Positions 36,384 to 45,440 of a stretch of DNA of 64,000 nucleotides are shown one piece after another. The notes under the pieces are model-generated. The model ran no database searches, was not told the DNA's origin, and saw only the letters and a program-made list of their open reading frames with translations. The DNA is from Lacihabitans sp. LS3-19. Its GTDB lineage: Bacteria; Bacteroidota; Bacteroidia; Cytophagales; Spirosomataceae. The stretch is from assembly GCF_024343575.1 (NCBI RefSeq), contig NZ_RJUA01000006.1:114566-178565 (forward strand). Direction: 5' to 3'. The position numbers and the translations under genes are program-made. Position 1 is the first letter of the stretch, and every line of letters starts with the position of its first letter.

Positions 36384-39365
36384 TTAAAAGGAATTATTAA
36401 GCTCATGAATCGTTCCTTGAATGGAACCATTTAGCGGCTCACCTTTTGAATTCTTAATTTTATAGTCAATCGTAATCACATCTACTTTTTCTAAATCATT
36501 TATACTTAATTCCAATCGATTGCCTTGCGATTCGGCTTTGCTAATTCGAAGCGTTTTTTTGTTTAATCGATCCGAACCGTATTTTTTACTTCTCAATAAA
36601 TCCCATGTTTTCACTTCAAATTTGCTGACATCAGCAGCAACAATTGGGTCTAAGATTGAATCAAATTCCAAGACAATTTTCTGTTCGAAAACCTTCATTT
36701 TTAGGGGAATCGGAATAGTTTTACCTGTATAACGAACCCTATAAAGGCCTCCTCCTCGGATCATTTGATTGGTTCCCCAAGCTGACATGCCGCAAGCATA
36801 GAGTTGTCCATCTGCAGGGTTAAATCTTCCTCGCATCACACCAGTGAGAAACTTCACTCCCGGCAAATCTATCACGGCTCCTTGTTCTTGTCCGTTTACG
36901 GTTTCGTTCAAAACGTATTGAATTTTTCCATAGCCATAAGAAAGGCTGAGCAATCCACCATTTAAGGCTCCCCATTTTTCACTTTCAACCCAAACCATTT
37001 CCGAAGGAGAGCGGTCGTAATTCATATCAACCCAAACAAGCGGCTGCTCCATGGCTGCTCGCGAAGAATCTTTGGGAGGATTGTAGCCCCACATATTGCC
37101 GTAAAATTTTCCAGTTCCTTTTACCCAATTTATCCTGTTCATGGGATTCCAATAGCCCTGCTGGTCGGTTACAATAAAACTCCCATCAGGGTTGATACAT
37201 ACACCATTGGCTGCTCTAAATCCGGTAGCAATTATATCCGTTTTTGAGCCATCGGCACTCACTTTCAATAAGGTACCATGCTGAGGAATAAGGGCTTCTC
37301 GGGCATGTCTTCCACTTTTTGCATAATAAAAATTCCCTTCTTTATCGGTTTGTAAGCCCATAGCAAACTCATGGAAATGATCGCTTACCTGGTGGTCGTG
37401 ATTAAAACTTTCGTAAAAATCAGTTTCTAAATCATCATTCAGGTCTCTTAACAAAACCAACTGATCGCGGCAAGTGACGTATATTTTTTCATCTACTATT
37501 TTAATGCCCAAAGGTTGGAATAAACCAGAACCTATTCGCTGCCAGGTCAATTCTCCATCGGGACTCAGAAAACCACTTATCAACCAAATATCTCCATCTG
37601 TTGCACAAGCTGCGGCTTTGTTGGGATCTTGGAAAAAGTCAATTCCGCTAAGCTTCATGCGGCATGCCCAGGGATTTTCGAAAGGTATATTTAATTGATC
37701 CACTGCGAAAGGGCCGTCTTCCTTTCCTTCAGTTACATCAGTTTTCAAGATTTCTGGATAATGAGGCTTTCCCTTTCCCATTGTATATTTTAACAGAGAT
37801 TCAGGTTCTGCTAAGCTAGTTTCTTTAAATTCCGAATCTTTGGGCATAATCGCCAAAGTAATTTTTACCGGTTCCTCAGCATTAATTGTCAAGTAAACAT
37901 GTCCGTTTTCTTCTATCAACCTGGCACCTTTTCCTTTTATTTTCACTTGTGAAGTCGCCTTAGCAACTCGCATTTTGAGTATTGATTTAGACGGAGAAAT
38001 ATTCAATGTTCGCGTAAAAACATACGGTTCTAAAAATCCAAATTTCTCCAAGATATCAGATTCTCCAACAGAGTAAGAAATAATCACTTGATCTTCGTGG
38101 TGGTATAAGCCCTTGTAATTTGCCCAGGATTTTGGCAGCGGACCAAATGCCCGGCCATCTCTCGCCACAAATCGAGGATCATCAAAATTGCCTGTCGCTG
38201 GGTTTGCCCATCCGGGTCCAACAGGTGTTTCAAAATGAAGCGTACCAATAGTTCTTGGGTAAGTTTCGTGTTTGTCGTTCAGCAAAATTGCATTCCAATC
38301 GATAAATCCCTCGCCCGTATACGCCCCTGCAACTCTCATCAGGTCATGGTCAAACACCATCCAGGCTTTTCCTTTAGAAACACCTCCATGGCCCTTATCT
38401 AGTCTTACGGCGATACCTTTATAGGCAAAGTTGTTCTTGGAATAATCTTCATCGGGAAAAGGTGATGGACCGGGAGAATGGTATCTCGGCAAGCCCGATT
38501 TTTCATCAACCAATTCATAAGTATTTATCAAGAAATTGCCGTAATCCATATCGGCCCAAGGTTGATAAGGTTTCAAAGCAGGCCCTCGGGAATTACCCTT
38601 CGGAAGGGAAGCCAAGTAGCCAGGAGACACCTTCTGGAGAACTACATTTTTGTTTTTGGAAACAAATTCTTTCTGGATGTAATGAATCACATCATATTTT
38701 TCCTGGGGACTTAAGGAGACCTGAGGAGGCATGGAGCCAAATCCTCTTGTTACAGTTTGATACATCGAAAAGGAGTCGTGTCCTGCCTTGAATCGCTCTG
38801 ACCAAAACTTTAAAGACATGGGTATAGAGCCCTCGTTTTCTTCATTTCCATGGCAATTGATGCAGGTAGCATTGTATATTCGCTCTCCTCGAACAAAGGT
38901 ATTGACATCAAATTCACTGATAAAACCTGCATGATCCAGATTTTCTTCGGTCTTTTCTAAGTCTTTAGCCGATAGGTTGTATTCTATATTCTTTCTATCA
39001 ATAAAGACCTTTTCTTCTGATAATCTTTCTCCCGAAACAGGCAAACTGCGTTTTTTTGAAATCAATTGAGCAGAAACTCTTTCCTCATCAATTTGGCCTT
39101 TGAGCTGGTAGTTTACTTTATCAATAAGCAAAGAACCCTTTATTTGATTCTCCGAAACCTTTAAACTATCGATTTTAATTTTCCCAGATTCATAAAAATT
39201 GATGCTCCCAATATAATTTTTGCCGTCGTGATTTATTACCATGGTAGCTTCTTCTTGGTAGTTACCATGGTTTACAGATATCGTCCAATTACCTACCACA
39301 AATCTGCTCTTACTACAATTAGTAAGTGCGATTGCAAAAAGTAAATAGAGATATCTTCTTTTCAT
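36384..39365 (-). CDS. Lipoprotein with cytochrome c domain, DUF6797-like region and dehydrogenase-type propeller
   Basis: 993 residues. MKRRYLYLLFAIALTNC is a lipoprotein signal (Cys 17). A small beta domain follows (about 25-110), then a cytochrome c domain with CINCH (C168, C171, H172) and FGSMPPQVSLSP as a possible distal Met region (about 155-235). The middle part (about 260-555) resembles DUF6797: PWADMDYGNFLINTYEL, NFAYKGIAVRLDKGHGGVSKG and GTLHFETPVGPGWANP. The last 400 residues form a sorbosone-dehydrogenase-type propeller with FQPLGIKIVDEKIYVTCRDQ, GTLLKVSADGSKTDIIATGF and RAANGVCINPDGSFIVTDQQG, and end in a short beta domain. It should be periplasmic or surface-exposed and redox-active. 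Its domain order is the reverse of the haem protein at 7399-9651. Substrate and electron partner are unknown. Confidence 0.75.
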   Translation of the reverse strand: MKRRYLYLLFAIALTNCSKSRFVVGNWTISVNHGNYQEEATMVINHDGKNYIGSINFYESGKIKIDSLKVSENQIKGSLLIDKVNYQLKGQIDEERVSAQLISKKRSLPVSGERLSEEKVFIDRKNIEYNLSAKDLEKTEENLDHAGFISEFDVNTFVRGERIYNATCINCHGNEENEGSIPMSLKFWSERFKAGHDSFSMYQTVTRGFGSMPPQVSLSPQEKYDVIHYIQKEFVSKNKNVVLQKVSPGYLASLPKGNSRGPALKPYQPWADMDYGNFLINTYELVDEKSGLPRYHSPGPSPFPDEDYSKNNFAYKGIAVRLDKGHGGVSKGKAWMVFDHDLMRVAGAYTGEGFIDWNAILLNDKHETYPRTIGTLHFETPVGPGWANPATGNFDDPRFVARDGRAFGPLPKSWANYKGLYHHEDQVIISYSVGESDILEKFGFLEPYVFTRTLNISPSKSILKMRVAKATSQVKIKGKGARLIEENGHVYLTINAEEPVKITLAIMPKDSEFKETSLAEPESLLKYTMGKGKPHYPEILKTDVTEGKEDGPFAVDQLNIPFENPWACRMKLSGIDFFQDPNKAAACATDGDIWLISGFLSPDGELTWQRIGSGLFQPLGIKIVDEKIYVTCRDQLVLLRDLNDDLETDFYESFNHDHQVSDHFHEFAMGLQTDKEGNFYYAKSGRHAREALIPQHGTLLKVSADGSKTDIIATGFRAANGVCINPDGSFIVTDQQGYWNPMNRINWVKGTGKFYGNMWGYNPPKDSSRAAMEQPLVWVDMNYDRSPSEMVWVESEKWGALNGGLLSLSYGYGKIQYVLNETVNGQEQGAVIDLPGVKFLTGVMRGRFNPADGQLYACGMSAWGTNQMIRGGGLYRVRYTGKTIPIPLKMKVFEQKIVLEFDSILDPIVAADVSKFEVKTWDLLRSKKYGSDRLNKKTLRISKAESQGNRLELSINDLEKVDVITIDYKIKNSKGEPLNGSIQGTIHELNNSF

Positions 39366-39447
39366 TTTTACGGTTTAATATTGCTTGATTTTTACAAGTC
39401 AAATCAATCAAAGTATTATTATTTTTTCACCCAAAATCAGATTCAAA

Positions 39448-41826
39448 TTAATCCATAGTCATTGAAGGCGGTGCCTGCTCGGGTTTAATTCCCCATTTTT
39501 TGTTCGGTTTTTTGCCCATGTTTAAAGTTAATTTTCCTCCATTTACCACAGTTTCGTGTAATACCCAAGGTTTGTCAAGTGCTTTTCCATTCAATTGAGC
39601 CGATTGGATATAATAATTATTAAGCCCATTATTTTTTGCTTCAATCGTAAATTTCCCTCCTGAATAATATTTCGGATTTAAGTTGAAGGTGATTTTGTTG
39701 AAAATTGGACTACTTATTTCGTAATAAGGCTCCGTAGAAGTTCCCCCGTTGGTAGAGAAAAGGCCAGATTTCATTAATACAGCCAAACTGCCCATTAAGC
39801 CTTGGTCTTCATCGCCACTGTAGCCAAATTCTGGTGAAAGGCCGCTATAAACTTTATCAATTACCTGACGGGTCCAGTATTGAGTAAGCCAGGGTGCTCC
39901 CGAAAAATTAAACAAAAAAGCCGTGGGAATACAGGGTTGATTTCCGTAATTAATAAACACCCTACGGAATTCCCGGTTTAGTTCTTTATCATGGGATTTT
40001 CCTGATACAAAATCATGCTTACTTGCTTTTTCAAACGACTCATTTAGTTTTTTAGTAAAAGCCTCTCTGCCACCAATCAATTTCGCCAAACCATTGACAT
40101 CGTGAGGAACCCACCAAGTGTACTGGGCTGCATTACCTTCTACCCAGCCATTGTCATACAATAAAATATCTACCGGTTCTTGCCAATTGCCATCTAAAGT
40201 ACGGTTCCACATCCAGCCGATATTTGGGTTCCAAATGTTTTTGTAATTGCCAGCTCTTTTTGTAAAGAGCTCAAAATCATCCGTTTTGCCCAGCTTTTTT
40301 GCCATTTGAGCTAAAGTGAAATCCTGATAGGCATTTTCTAAGGTCTGTGCCGAGCCGTCTTGGTGAAAGCCGTAGCGAATAGTACTCAAAGGATGTGGAA
40401 TATATCCTTTTTCGATATAGTGTTCTATCCCGCCGCCTTTAAAGGTATGATGTTCGTAGCCCGCCTTACTCATCAAGCCACCCGGAAAATGATTCTTACG
40501 CATACCTTCATAGGCTTTTTCGATATCAAAACCTTTGATACCTTTTAAATAAGCACTGGTAATAAATGGCGTGCTTGACGCTCCGGTCATTACATAGGTA
40601 TAATTTCCTCCGGCTGGTCCACGAGGTATAAGCCCACCGTCATCGTACATCAGAAGCATAGAGTTTACAAACTCTTCCGAAACCTCAGGATATACCAAAT
40701 GCCAAAGCGAATTTATAGTCCATTGGGCTCCCCAAAAAGAATCGGAATTATAATGATTAAACTTAGGCTTCCCTTTATCATTTAGGGGAATTTGGCCAAT
40801 CCGTGGGCTAGAACCCGTATTGTCGATATATTTTCCGTTTACATCTGAAATAATCCTACGACCTTGAAGTGCATGCCACAAGTCGGTATAAAAACGTCTT
40901 TGCTCTGTCTCTGTGCCACCTTCTATCTCAATTTTGCTTAACCAGGAATTCCAATCTTCCTGACTGTCTCGAACACATTTTTCAAAATCCCAATGAGGCA
41001 ATTCAGCGTTTATATTCAACCTAGCTTGTTCTTCACTTACATAAGAAATCCCCACTTTCATTTTTCTTACTTCGCCGGTTTGTGTAGCAAAACTTACATA
41101 AGCCCCTATTCGCTCACCTTCTATTTCATTGCTTAAGAATTCTTCCAACTTGCCATTTCGCCATCCTTTTATACTTTCAAAAGGCTTGTCAAATTGTGCA
41201 GCGAAATATACGGTAAGCGTTTTAGGCCTTCGGGCAGTTTTACCCATGACGGCATATCCTTCTATTTCTCTGTCGCTCACTTTTTTTATTCCTCCTTTGT
41301 CGGTATCGGATGGTCCTAAAAATGTACTCAAGTCGAAAAGGATTTGGCTCTGAGCAGATTTCGGAAATGTATATTTATGAAAACCCACTCTGGTGGTAGA
41401 GCTGAGTTCAGCGGTAATCTGATAAGCATCTAAAAACACTTTGTGATAGCCCACTTTTACGATTTCTTTTTCATGGCTATATTTTGAACCGTATTGTTCT
41501 GAGCCTAAATGTCCTTTAAATTCGCCTGTAGTAGGCAAAACAGGTACTCCCGAAAGCTGCCAGCCGTGCAAATGACTAAAGCATTTTATACTGTCAAGAT
41601 TATAGCGATAACCTGCATTCCAATCGGCATTAATGGCATTGTCAGGACTTAGGTTTACCAATCCAAAAGGTCGGGAAGCTGAATTGAAAAAGAACCATCG
41701 GGAATTGGCGGCATCGACCAAGGGATAAACCAAATCAACAGGTCGCTCCTTGACTTTTTGGGAAAAAGAAGTATTGAAACTAAAAAGGAGAAGTAAAAAA
41801 CAAAATTTTTGCAAAAACTTAGTCAT
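39448..41826 (-). CDS. GH92-family glycoside hydrolase, divergent
   Basis: 792 residues with a signal peptide ending at FNTSFSQK. The N-terminal beta-sandwich (about 30-270) starts VDLVYPLVDAANSRWFFFNS. The alpha/alpha barrel contains FYTDLWHALQGRR, YNSDSFWGAQWTINSLWHLV, MLLMYDDGGLIPRGPAGG, and WVEGNAAQYTWWVPHDVNGL, in which E563 corresponds to the GH92 catalytic acid. Near the C-terminus GYSGDEDQGLMGS (D672, E673, D674) replaces the usual GNDDxGxMS, keeping acidic residues at the base and calcium-binding positions. GH92 enzymes are calcium-dependent exo-alpha-mannosidases, but the segment after this motif (LAVLMKSGLFSTNGG) differs from the normal WYVFSALGFYPV. The substrate may therefore not be mannose. 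It follows the unknown barrel protein in the operon by 27 bp. Confidence 0.8.
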   Translation of the reverse strand: MTKFLQKFCFLLLLFSFNTSFSQKVKERPVDLVYPLVDAANSRWFFFNSASRPFGLVNLSPDNAINADWNAGYRYNLDSIKCFSHLHGWQLSGVPVLPTTGEFKGHLGSEQYGSKYSHEKEIVKVGYHKVFLDAYQITAELSSTTRVGFHKYTFPKSAQSQILFDLSTFLGPSDTDKGGIKKVSDREIEGYAVMGKTARRPKTLTVYFAAQFDKPFESIKGWRNGKLEEFLSNEIEGERIGAYVSFATQTGEVRKMKVGISYVSEEQARLNINAELPHWDFEKCVRDSQEDWNSWLSKIEIEGGTETEQRRFYTDLWHALQGRRIISDVNGKYIDNTGSSPRIGQIPLNDKGKPKFNHYNSDSFWGAQWTINSLWHLVYPEVSEEFVNSMLLMYDDGGLIPRGPAGGNYTYVMTGASSTPFITSAYLKGIKGFDIEKAYEGMRKNHFPGGLMSKAGYEHHTFKGGGIEHYIEKGYIPHPLSTIRYGFHQDGSAQTLENAYQDFTLAQMAKKLGKTDDFELFTKRAGNYKNIWNPNIGWMWNRTLDGNWQEPVDILLYDNGWVEGNAAQYTWWVPHDVNGLAKLIGGREAFTKKLNESFEKASKHDFVSGKSHDKELNREFRRVFINYGNQPCIPTAFLFNFSGAPWLTQYWTRQVIDKVYSGLSPEFGYSGDEDQGLMGSLAVLMKSGLFSTNGGTSTEPYYEISSPIFNKITFNLNPKYYSGGKFTIEAKNNGLNNYYIQSAQLNGKALDKPWVLHETVVNGGKLTLNMGKKPNKKWGIKPEQAPPSMTMD

Positions 41827-41837
41827 AGAGATATTTT

Positions 41838-41857
41838 GATAATTTATGATAATTTAT
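41838..41857. repeat. Short tandem repeat, GATAATTTAT twice
   Basis: Two exact copies of a 10-bp unit (41838-41847 and 41848-41857), followed by a partial third (GATAAATTTA), span the end of the unknown barrel-protein gene and the gap before the GH92 gene. The stop codon of the former lies inside the repeat. Confidence 0.6.
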
Positions 41858-43551
41858 GATAAATTTAGGGTGTGTTTAAAGGGCGTAGTACCCGTCAAAT
41901 ACACCGTGGGAGCTTCCATGGCAGGCAAAGCTCCTCTTAACTGTACGCCCTTGTGTTCTATTCTGCCCGGACCAAAACTTATGACATCTTTGCCCACAGT
42001 ATAGGATGCTTTTTGGCCAGAAAACAAATAGGCATTTTCTCTTTTGGTATATTCATTTACTCCAGCAAATGTACCTCCAGCTCTAAAAATCAATTCCATA
42101 GAAACAGGAACATTATCTGTTCCGCTCATTTCTATTTCAACTTCAATTCCAGCATAGATTTCTTTAACTTTTACCGTGGTTTGTAAAGTCTGAATTTCGC
42201 TTTTCTTGCGTAAACTTCTTGGCATTTTACTTAAGTCGCCATCTGGTGAAATCTTGTCTTTTTCATGTGGCTGATAGTACGGCCCTTCGAGTGATTTGCT
42301 CAATACCCAAGTATCACCAATTTGTTCAATTTTTTCGGTTTGGAATTGCCCTTTACCAAAAAATGAACCCGAAATTCTCATGGCTTGTAAAACCGCATTG
42401 CCATTGTGAAAAGTTAGCCAGGCGGCGTTTTCGGAAAGCAATGTACAATCCCAAACCCCTCGCCGAATCCTCACTACGCCTGAATAAGGAAATGCTTTGG
42501 CATAAGAAGTCGGAAGTGCTTTTGATGCCGGTAAATCTTTTAGTAAAGCTGGGTTTTCTAAAAAATTAGTAAGATAGCCTGCTAATTGCTGAGGTGTGCA
42601 TGTTTTTTCTATTAGTCTACAGGCCGCTGCCATTTCTCCACTATTGTCAAGCAGTGCCATGTAACGGTAGCAATAGTAATATTTATACATAAAGTCTATC
42701 GAGCCGCGATCTTGTCTATTGGATGCCTCTGTCACAACTTCACCATTGGGATGAATATAGAATAAACTCATCGCCAGGTTTTTTCGTACCGCATCATAAA
42801 GTTCAGGTTTATTCAAGCCTATGGCCATGTCTATTAATGCTCTATCGACGATCGGAGAATAACTATTGGTGCTTTTTTCGGTGAATTGGCCATCTGGGTC
42901 AATATCGATATGTTCTGCCAGCCATTGGTCCGCTCGGTCGAGGTAACGTTGGTCAGGAAATAGCTCATTTACTTTGGTCAAAGCAGCCGAAACTACCCAG
43001 CGGTGATTTGGAGTATGCACTCCTCCAACGATAAGAGCCTCGCCTGCGTTTTTTATAAAGCTTTTTAAATTTTCTATGGCATTTTCGGAGCCTTTGACTT
43101 TGGACTTTAATAAAAACTTATAAGAAGGAATGATGTTTTCCAAAACAAAGGCCGTGTCAGGCGTAGAATGGAAATTGGTCGAAAGTAAATCTATCGTACC
43201 GTCGCTGTGTTGAAATTTCAAAAGTGCCTTGGAAGCCGCTTCAATATCTTTCAAAACATCTTTAGAATTATAAAAATCAGACTCCTCACAAGCGAATAAC
43301 ATAGATGCTTTAGCAATAAATCCGGCCGTAGAATGTGGACTTGGAATCTCATCTCCATCAAAATAGCCCCCAACATATTTATTGGAACTGTGAGTAATTT
43401 TATTGGATTTGAAATTCGGCAAAGCCTTATCATGAATTTTAATCCACTCGATAAGCCATGCTGGATTTTCATTTTCTAAAGATGTAAAACTCAGCATAGG
43501 AAGCACGCAAAGGCTTGTAAGACCAGAATTGATAAATGCTCTTCTTTTCAT
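41854..43551 (-). CDS. Secreted alpha/alpha-barrel protein, possible polysaccharide lyase
   Basis: 565 residues. MKRRAFINSGLTSLCVLPML is a twin-arginine-like leader. I do not recognise the family with certainty. Residues 40-370 look like a helical toroid: FIAKASMLFACEESDFYN, ASKALLKFQHSDGTIDLL, TPNHRWVVSAALTKVNELF, STNSYSPIVDRALIDMAIGL and RQDRGSIDFMYKYYYCYRYMAL. Residues 390-560 look like a beta-sandwich (VRIRRGVWDCTLLSENAAWL, FGPGRIEHKGVQLRGALP). The order helical toroid then sandwich, with conserved-looking His/Asn (FHSTPDT), His-Arg (NHRW), Tyr (SYSP) and Arg (NRQDR), is that of heparinase-like and chondroitinase-like lyases. A lyase on the uronic acid backbone would suit the locus. It lies second in the operon, after the double DUF1080 gene. 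Confidence 0.5.
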   Translation of the reverse strand: MKRRAFINSGLTSLCVLPMLSFTSLENENPAWLIEWIKIHDKALPNFKSNKITHSSNKYVGGYFDGDEIPSPHSTAGFIAKASMLFACEESDFYNSKDVLKDIEAASKALLKFQHSDGTIDLLSTNFHSTPDTAFVLENIIPSYKFLLKSKVKGSENAIENLKSFIKNAGEALIVGGVHTPNHRWVVSAALTKVNELFPDQRYLDRADQWLAEHIDIDPDGQFTEKSTNSYSPIVDRALIDMAIGLNKPELYDAVRKNLAMSLFYIHPNGEVVTEASNRQDRGSIDFMYKYYYCYRYMALLDNSGEMAAACRLIEKTCTPQQLAGYLTNFLENPALLKDLPASKALPTSYAKAFPYSGVVRIRRGVWDCTLLSENAAWLTFHNGNAVLQAMRISGSFFGKGQFQTEKIEQIGDTWVLSKSLEGPYYQPHEKDKISPDGDLSKMPRSLRKKSEIQTLQTTVKVKEIYAGIEVEIEMSGTDNVPVSMELIFRAGGTFAGVNEYTKRENAYLFSGQKASYTVGKDVISFGPGRIEHKGVQLRGALPAMEAPTVYLTGTTPFKHTLNLS

Positions 43552-43575
43552 AGGTTAAAGGTTGAATAAATGAAT

Positions 43576-44934
43576 TTAAAATTCTCTGATTTTTATACTT
43601 CTAAAATGAACCACATCGCCATGGTCTTGCAGGAGAATATGGCCTTTAGCAGCTTGAGCAAAATCAGGGTGAGGACTAAATTTGCTTTTCGCCACCAGAT
43701 TTCTGAAAATCTGAGAATGACGATCGTATTCTACCATTTTTAGATTATTGATCCAATGCTCCACATGCCCGTCTTTTGAAACCACACGTACTTTATTCCA
43801 TTTGCCAGGAGCTTGAATTCTTTTGCCGCCACCACCTTCAGAAAGGTTTTCTGAGGTAATTAAGTCATAAAGTGAAGCTGTTGTCCTGTTTCCTCCTACA
43901 CCTTCTTTCGCATCAGGATGCCTAATGTCATCCAAAAGCTGAAATTCAGGCCCAAGACCTGATCCTTTTCCTTTTTTTGGGTCATTTACTACAAAATATT
44001 TAAGTCCACTATTGGCTCCTTCGGTAAGCATATATTCCAATTCCAATTCAAAATTGCCAAACTCTTCTACTGTTTCAATGTCGCCACTAACCTTTTTGCC
44101 ATTTTCTCTCAGGCCCAAAACCGATAAAACACCATTGTCCATCGTCCAGCCTTTTTCAGGAAACTCAGTTCCATTGGCTATTTTCCAGCCAGTAGAGGTT
44201 TTGCCGTCCCAAAGTAGTCTCCAACCTTTACGTATTTCATTTTCGGTCAATTGATTTACCAAATAACTGATTTCAGGAGCATCTTCTCCTTTAAATTTCA
44301 CCTCTTCCAAGTTTTCGGTAGCAATTCTGATATTTTTCCATTGAACAGTCAGACCTTGTTGTTTTTCAGTTTTGATGGCATGTACCTGTAATGCAATAAA
44401 ACCGCTGGCAGTTTGTGGATCAAAAAGGTTGGCACATGGAATTCCGTTGATCCAAGTCTTGATATTTTGGCCAACTGCTTCTATATGATAAGTATTCCAT
44501 TGCCCCACTCTGAAAGCTTTTTGACCATTGGGATTTACTGAAAGTGGATATTTCCAGCCACTACGGCCTTCGTCAAAAATACCACCAGCCCAAGCACGTC
44601 CACCTGGATCTATCTCTACTTGATAGCCATGAACTTTACCATTATTATAGGCTGGATCGCTTATACTTCTGATTTGAATTCCAGAGTTTAAACCTGCTTC
44701 TACTTTCACGTCAAGTTCAAGGACAAAATCGCTATAGTCTGATTCAGTACACAAAAAAGAATTGGGGGTATTTAAGGTCGAAATGCCCACAATAGCATTG
44801 TCTATAACTTTGTATTGTGCCTGACCATTTCGCTGGACAAAACCACTTAAGTCTTTGCCATTAAAAAGGCTTTTCCACTGAGCCTGGCTGGAAATACTTA
44901 TTGCTAAGAATAGCAGAAGGATGTTTTTATTCAT
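43576..44934 (-). CDS. Secreted protein with two DUF1080 (3-keto-disaccharide hydrolase-type) domains
   Basis: 452 residues with a signal peptide (LLLFLAISISSQAQW). Two copies of the DUF1080 concanavalin-like fold are visible. The first (about 20-205) runs from WKSLFNGKDLSGFVQRNG through LNSGIQIRS, HGYQVEIDPG and WNTYHIEAVG to VQWKNIRI. The second (about 235-452) runs from WRLLWDGKTSTGWKIANG through ANSGLKYFV, GPEFQLLDD and WNKVRVVSKDGHVEHWINN to HFRSIKI. Some DUF1080 proteins cleave 3-keto-glycosides by hydrolysis or elimination after an oxidoreductase has oxidised C3; in Bacteroides BT2157 lies in such an operon. It is the first gene of the nine-gene minus-strand operon. Pairing it with the exported Gfo/Idh/MocA protein at 15748 is inference. 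Confidence 0.85.
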   Translation of the reverse strand: MNKNILLLFLAISISSQAQWKSLFNGKDLSGFVQRNGQAQYKVIDNAIVGISTLNTPNSFLCTESDYSDFVLELDVKVEAGLNSGIQIRSISDPAYNNGKVHGYQVEIDPGGRAWAGGIFDEGRSGWKYPLSVNPNGQKAFRVGQWNTYHIEAVGQNIKTWINGIPCANLFDPQTASGFIALQVHAIKTEKQQGLTVQWKNIRIATENLEEVKFKGEDAPEISYLVNQLTENEIRKGWRLLWDGKTSTGWKIANGTEFPEKGWTMDNGVLSVLGLRENGKKVSGDIETVEEFGNFELELEYMLTEGANSGLKYFVVNDPKKGKGSGLGPEFQLLDDIRHPDAKEGVGGNRTTASLYDLITSENLSEGGGGKRIQAPGKWNKVRVVSKDGHVEHWINNLKMVEYDRHSQIFRNLVAKSKFSPHPDFAQAAKGHILLQDHGDVVHFRSIKIREF

Positions 44935-45048
44935 TAGGATGAATTGATTTTTGAAAGTTTAATTTCTGTAGTTCAATTTATAGGAAATTTTCATTACTAA
45001 AAAATGGTAAAACTATATTCATTCCCTTTTGCACTAATCAGCATTGGT

Positions 45049-45058
45049 AATGATACAT
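45049..45058. promoter_or_regulatory. Copy of the AATGRTACAA motif upstream of the minus-strand operon
   Basis: AATGATACAT (one mismatch) lies 115 bp before the ATG of the double DUF1080 gene and 34 bp before its weak -7-like box, inverted relative to the gene. Part of the pattern seen at 9769, 14054 and 18392. Confidence 0.3.
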
Positions 45059-45330
45059 TATTCTTTAATATTCCTAATTTCTATTTTTAAAATTAATTTG
45101 GAAAACAATCTAAACCTTATCTAAAAGACTCTTAGGATTTTTATTTCAAATTTGTAAATAATCCATACCATTTTTCTCAATTTGATTTTATTTGCCACCT
45201 GCAATAAAACCTCTACTAATTTCAAGAAAAAGTAAAATTTAATACTTTTGAAATTATTTGATTTAGAAATATAAAGTGCTTTTTTTACAATTATAAACCT
45301 AGAATAATACTGGTCAATCACTAAAATTAG

Positions 45331-45338
45331 TATTTTTG
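45331..45338 (+). promoter_or_regulatory. Bacteroidota-type -7 box
   Basis: TATTTTTG matches TAnnTTTG exactly, 102 bp before the ATG at 45441. No clear TTG is seen at the -33 position. Confidence 0.35.
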
Positions 45339-45440
45339 TATCTTGGACGTCTTATTTCAGAAGAACATAATTTAAAACTGATATAGAAAATTTACCTTCT
45401 CCCCTTTTGAAAATCTTTGACTGTCATAAGTAAAAATTAT

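Larger units (their letters stand above)
44935..45440. other. Intergenic region between the locus and the next gene
   Basis: About 506 bp of AT-rich sequence between divergent genes. No convincing gene; a 66-codon minus-strand frame (45121-45321) lacks any recognisable feature. It holds a candidate regulator motif at 45049-45058, a weak minus-strand -7-like box (TAGTTTTA, 45015 down to 45008) and a plus-strand -7 box at 45331-45338. Confidence 0.6.

Noticed and set aside
45121..45321. 66-codon open frame on the minus strand
   Set aside because: Low-complexity Lys/Ile/Phe composition expected from AT-rich DNA; no other support.
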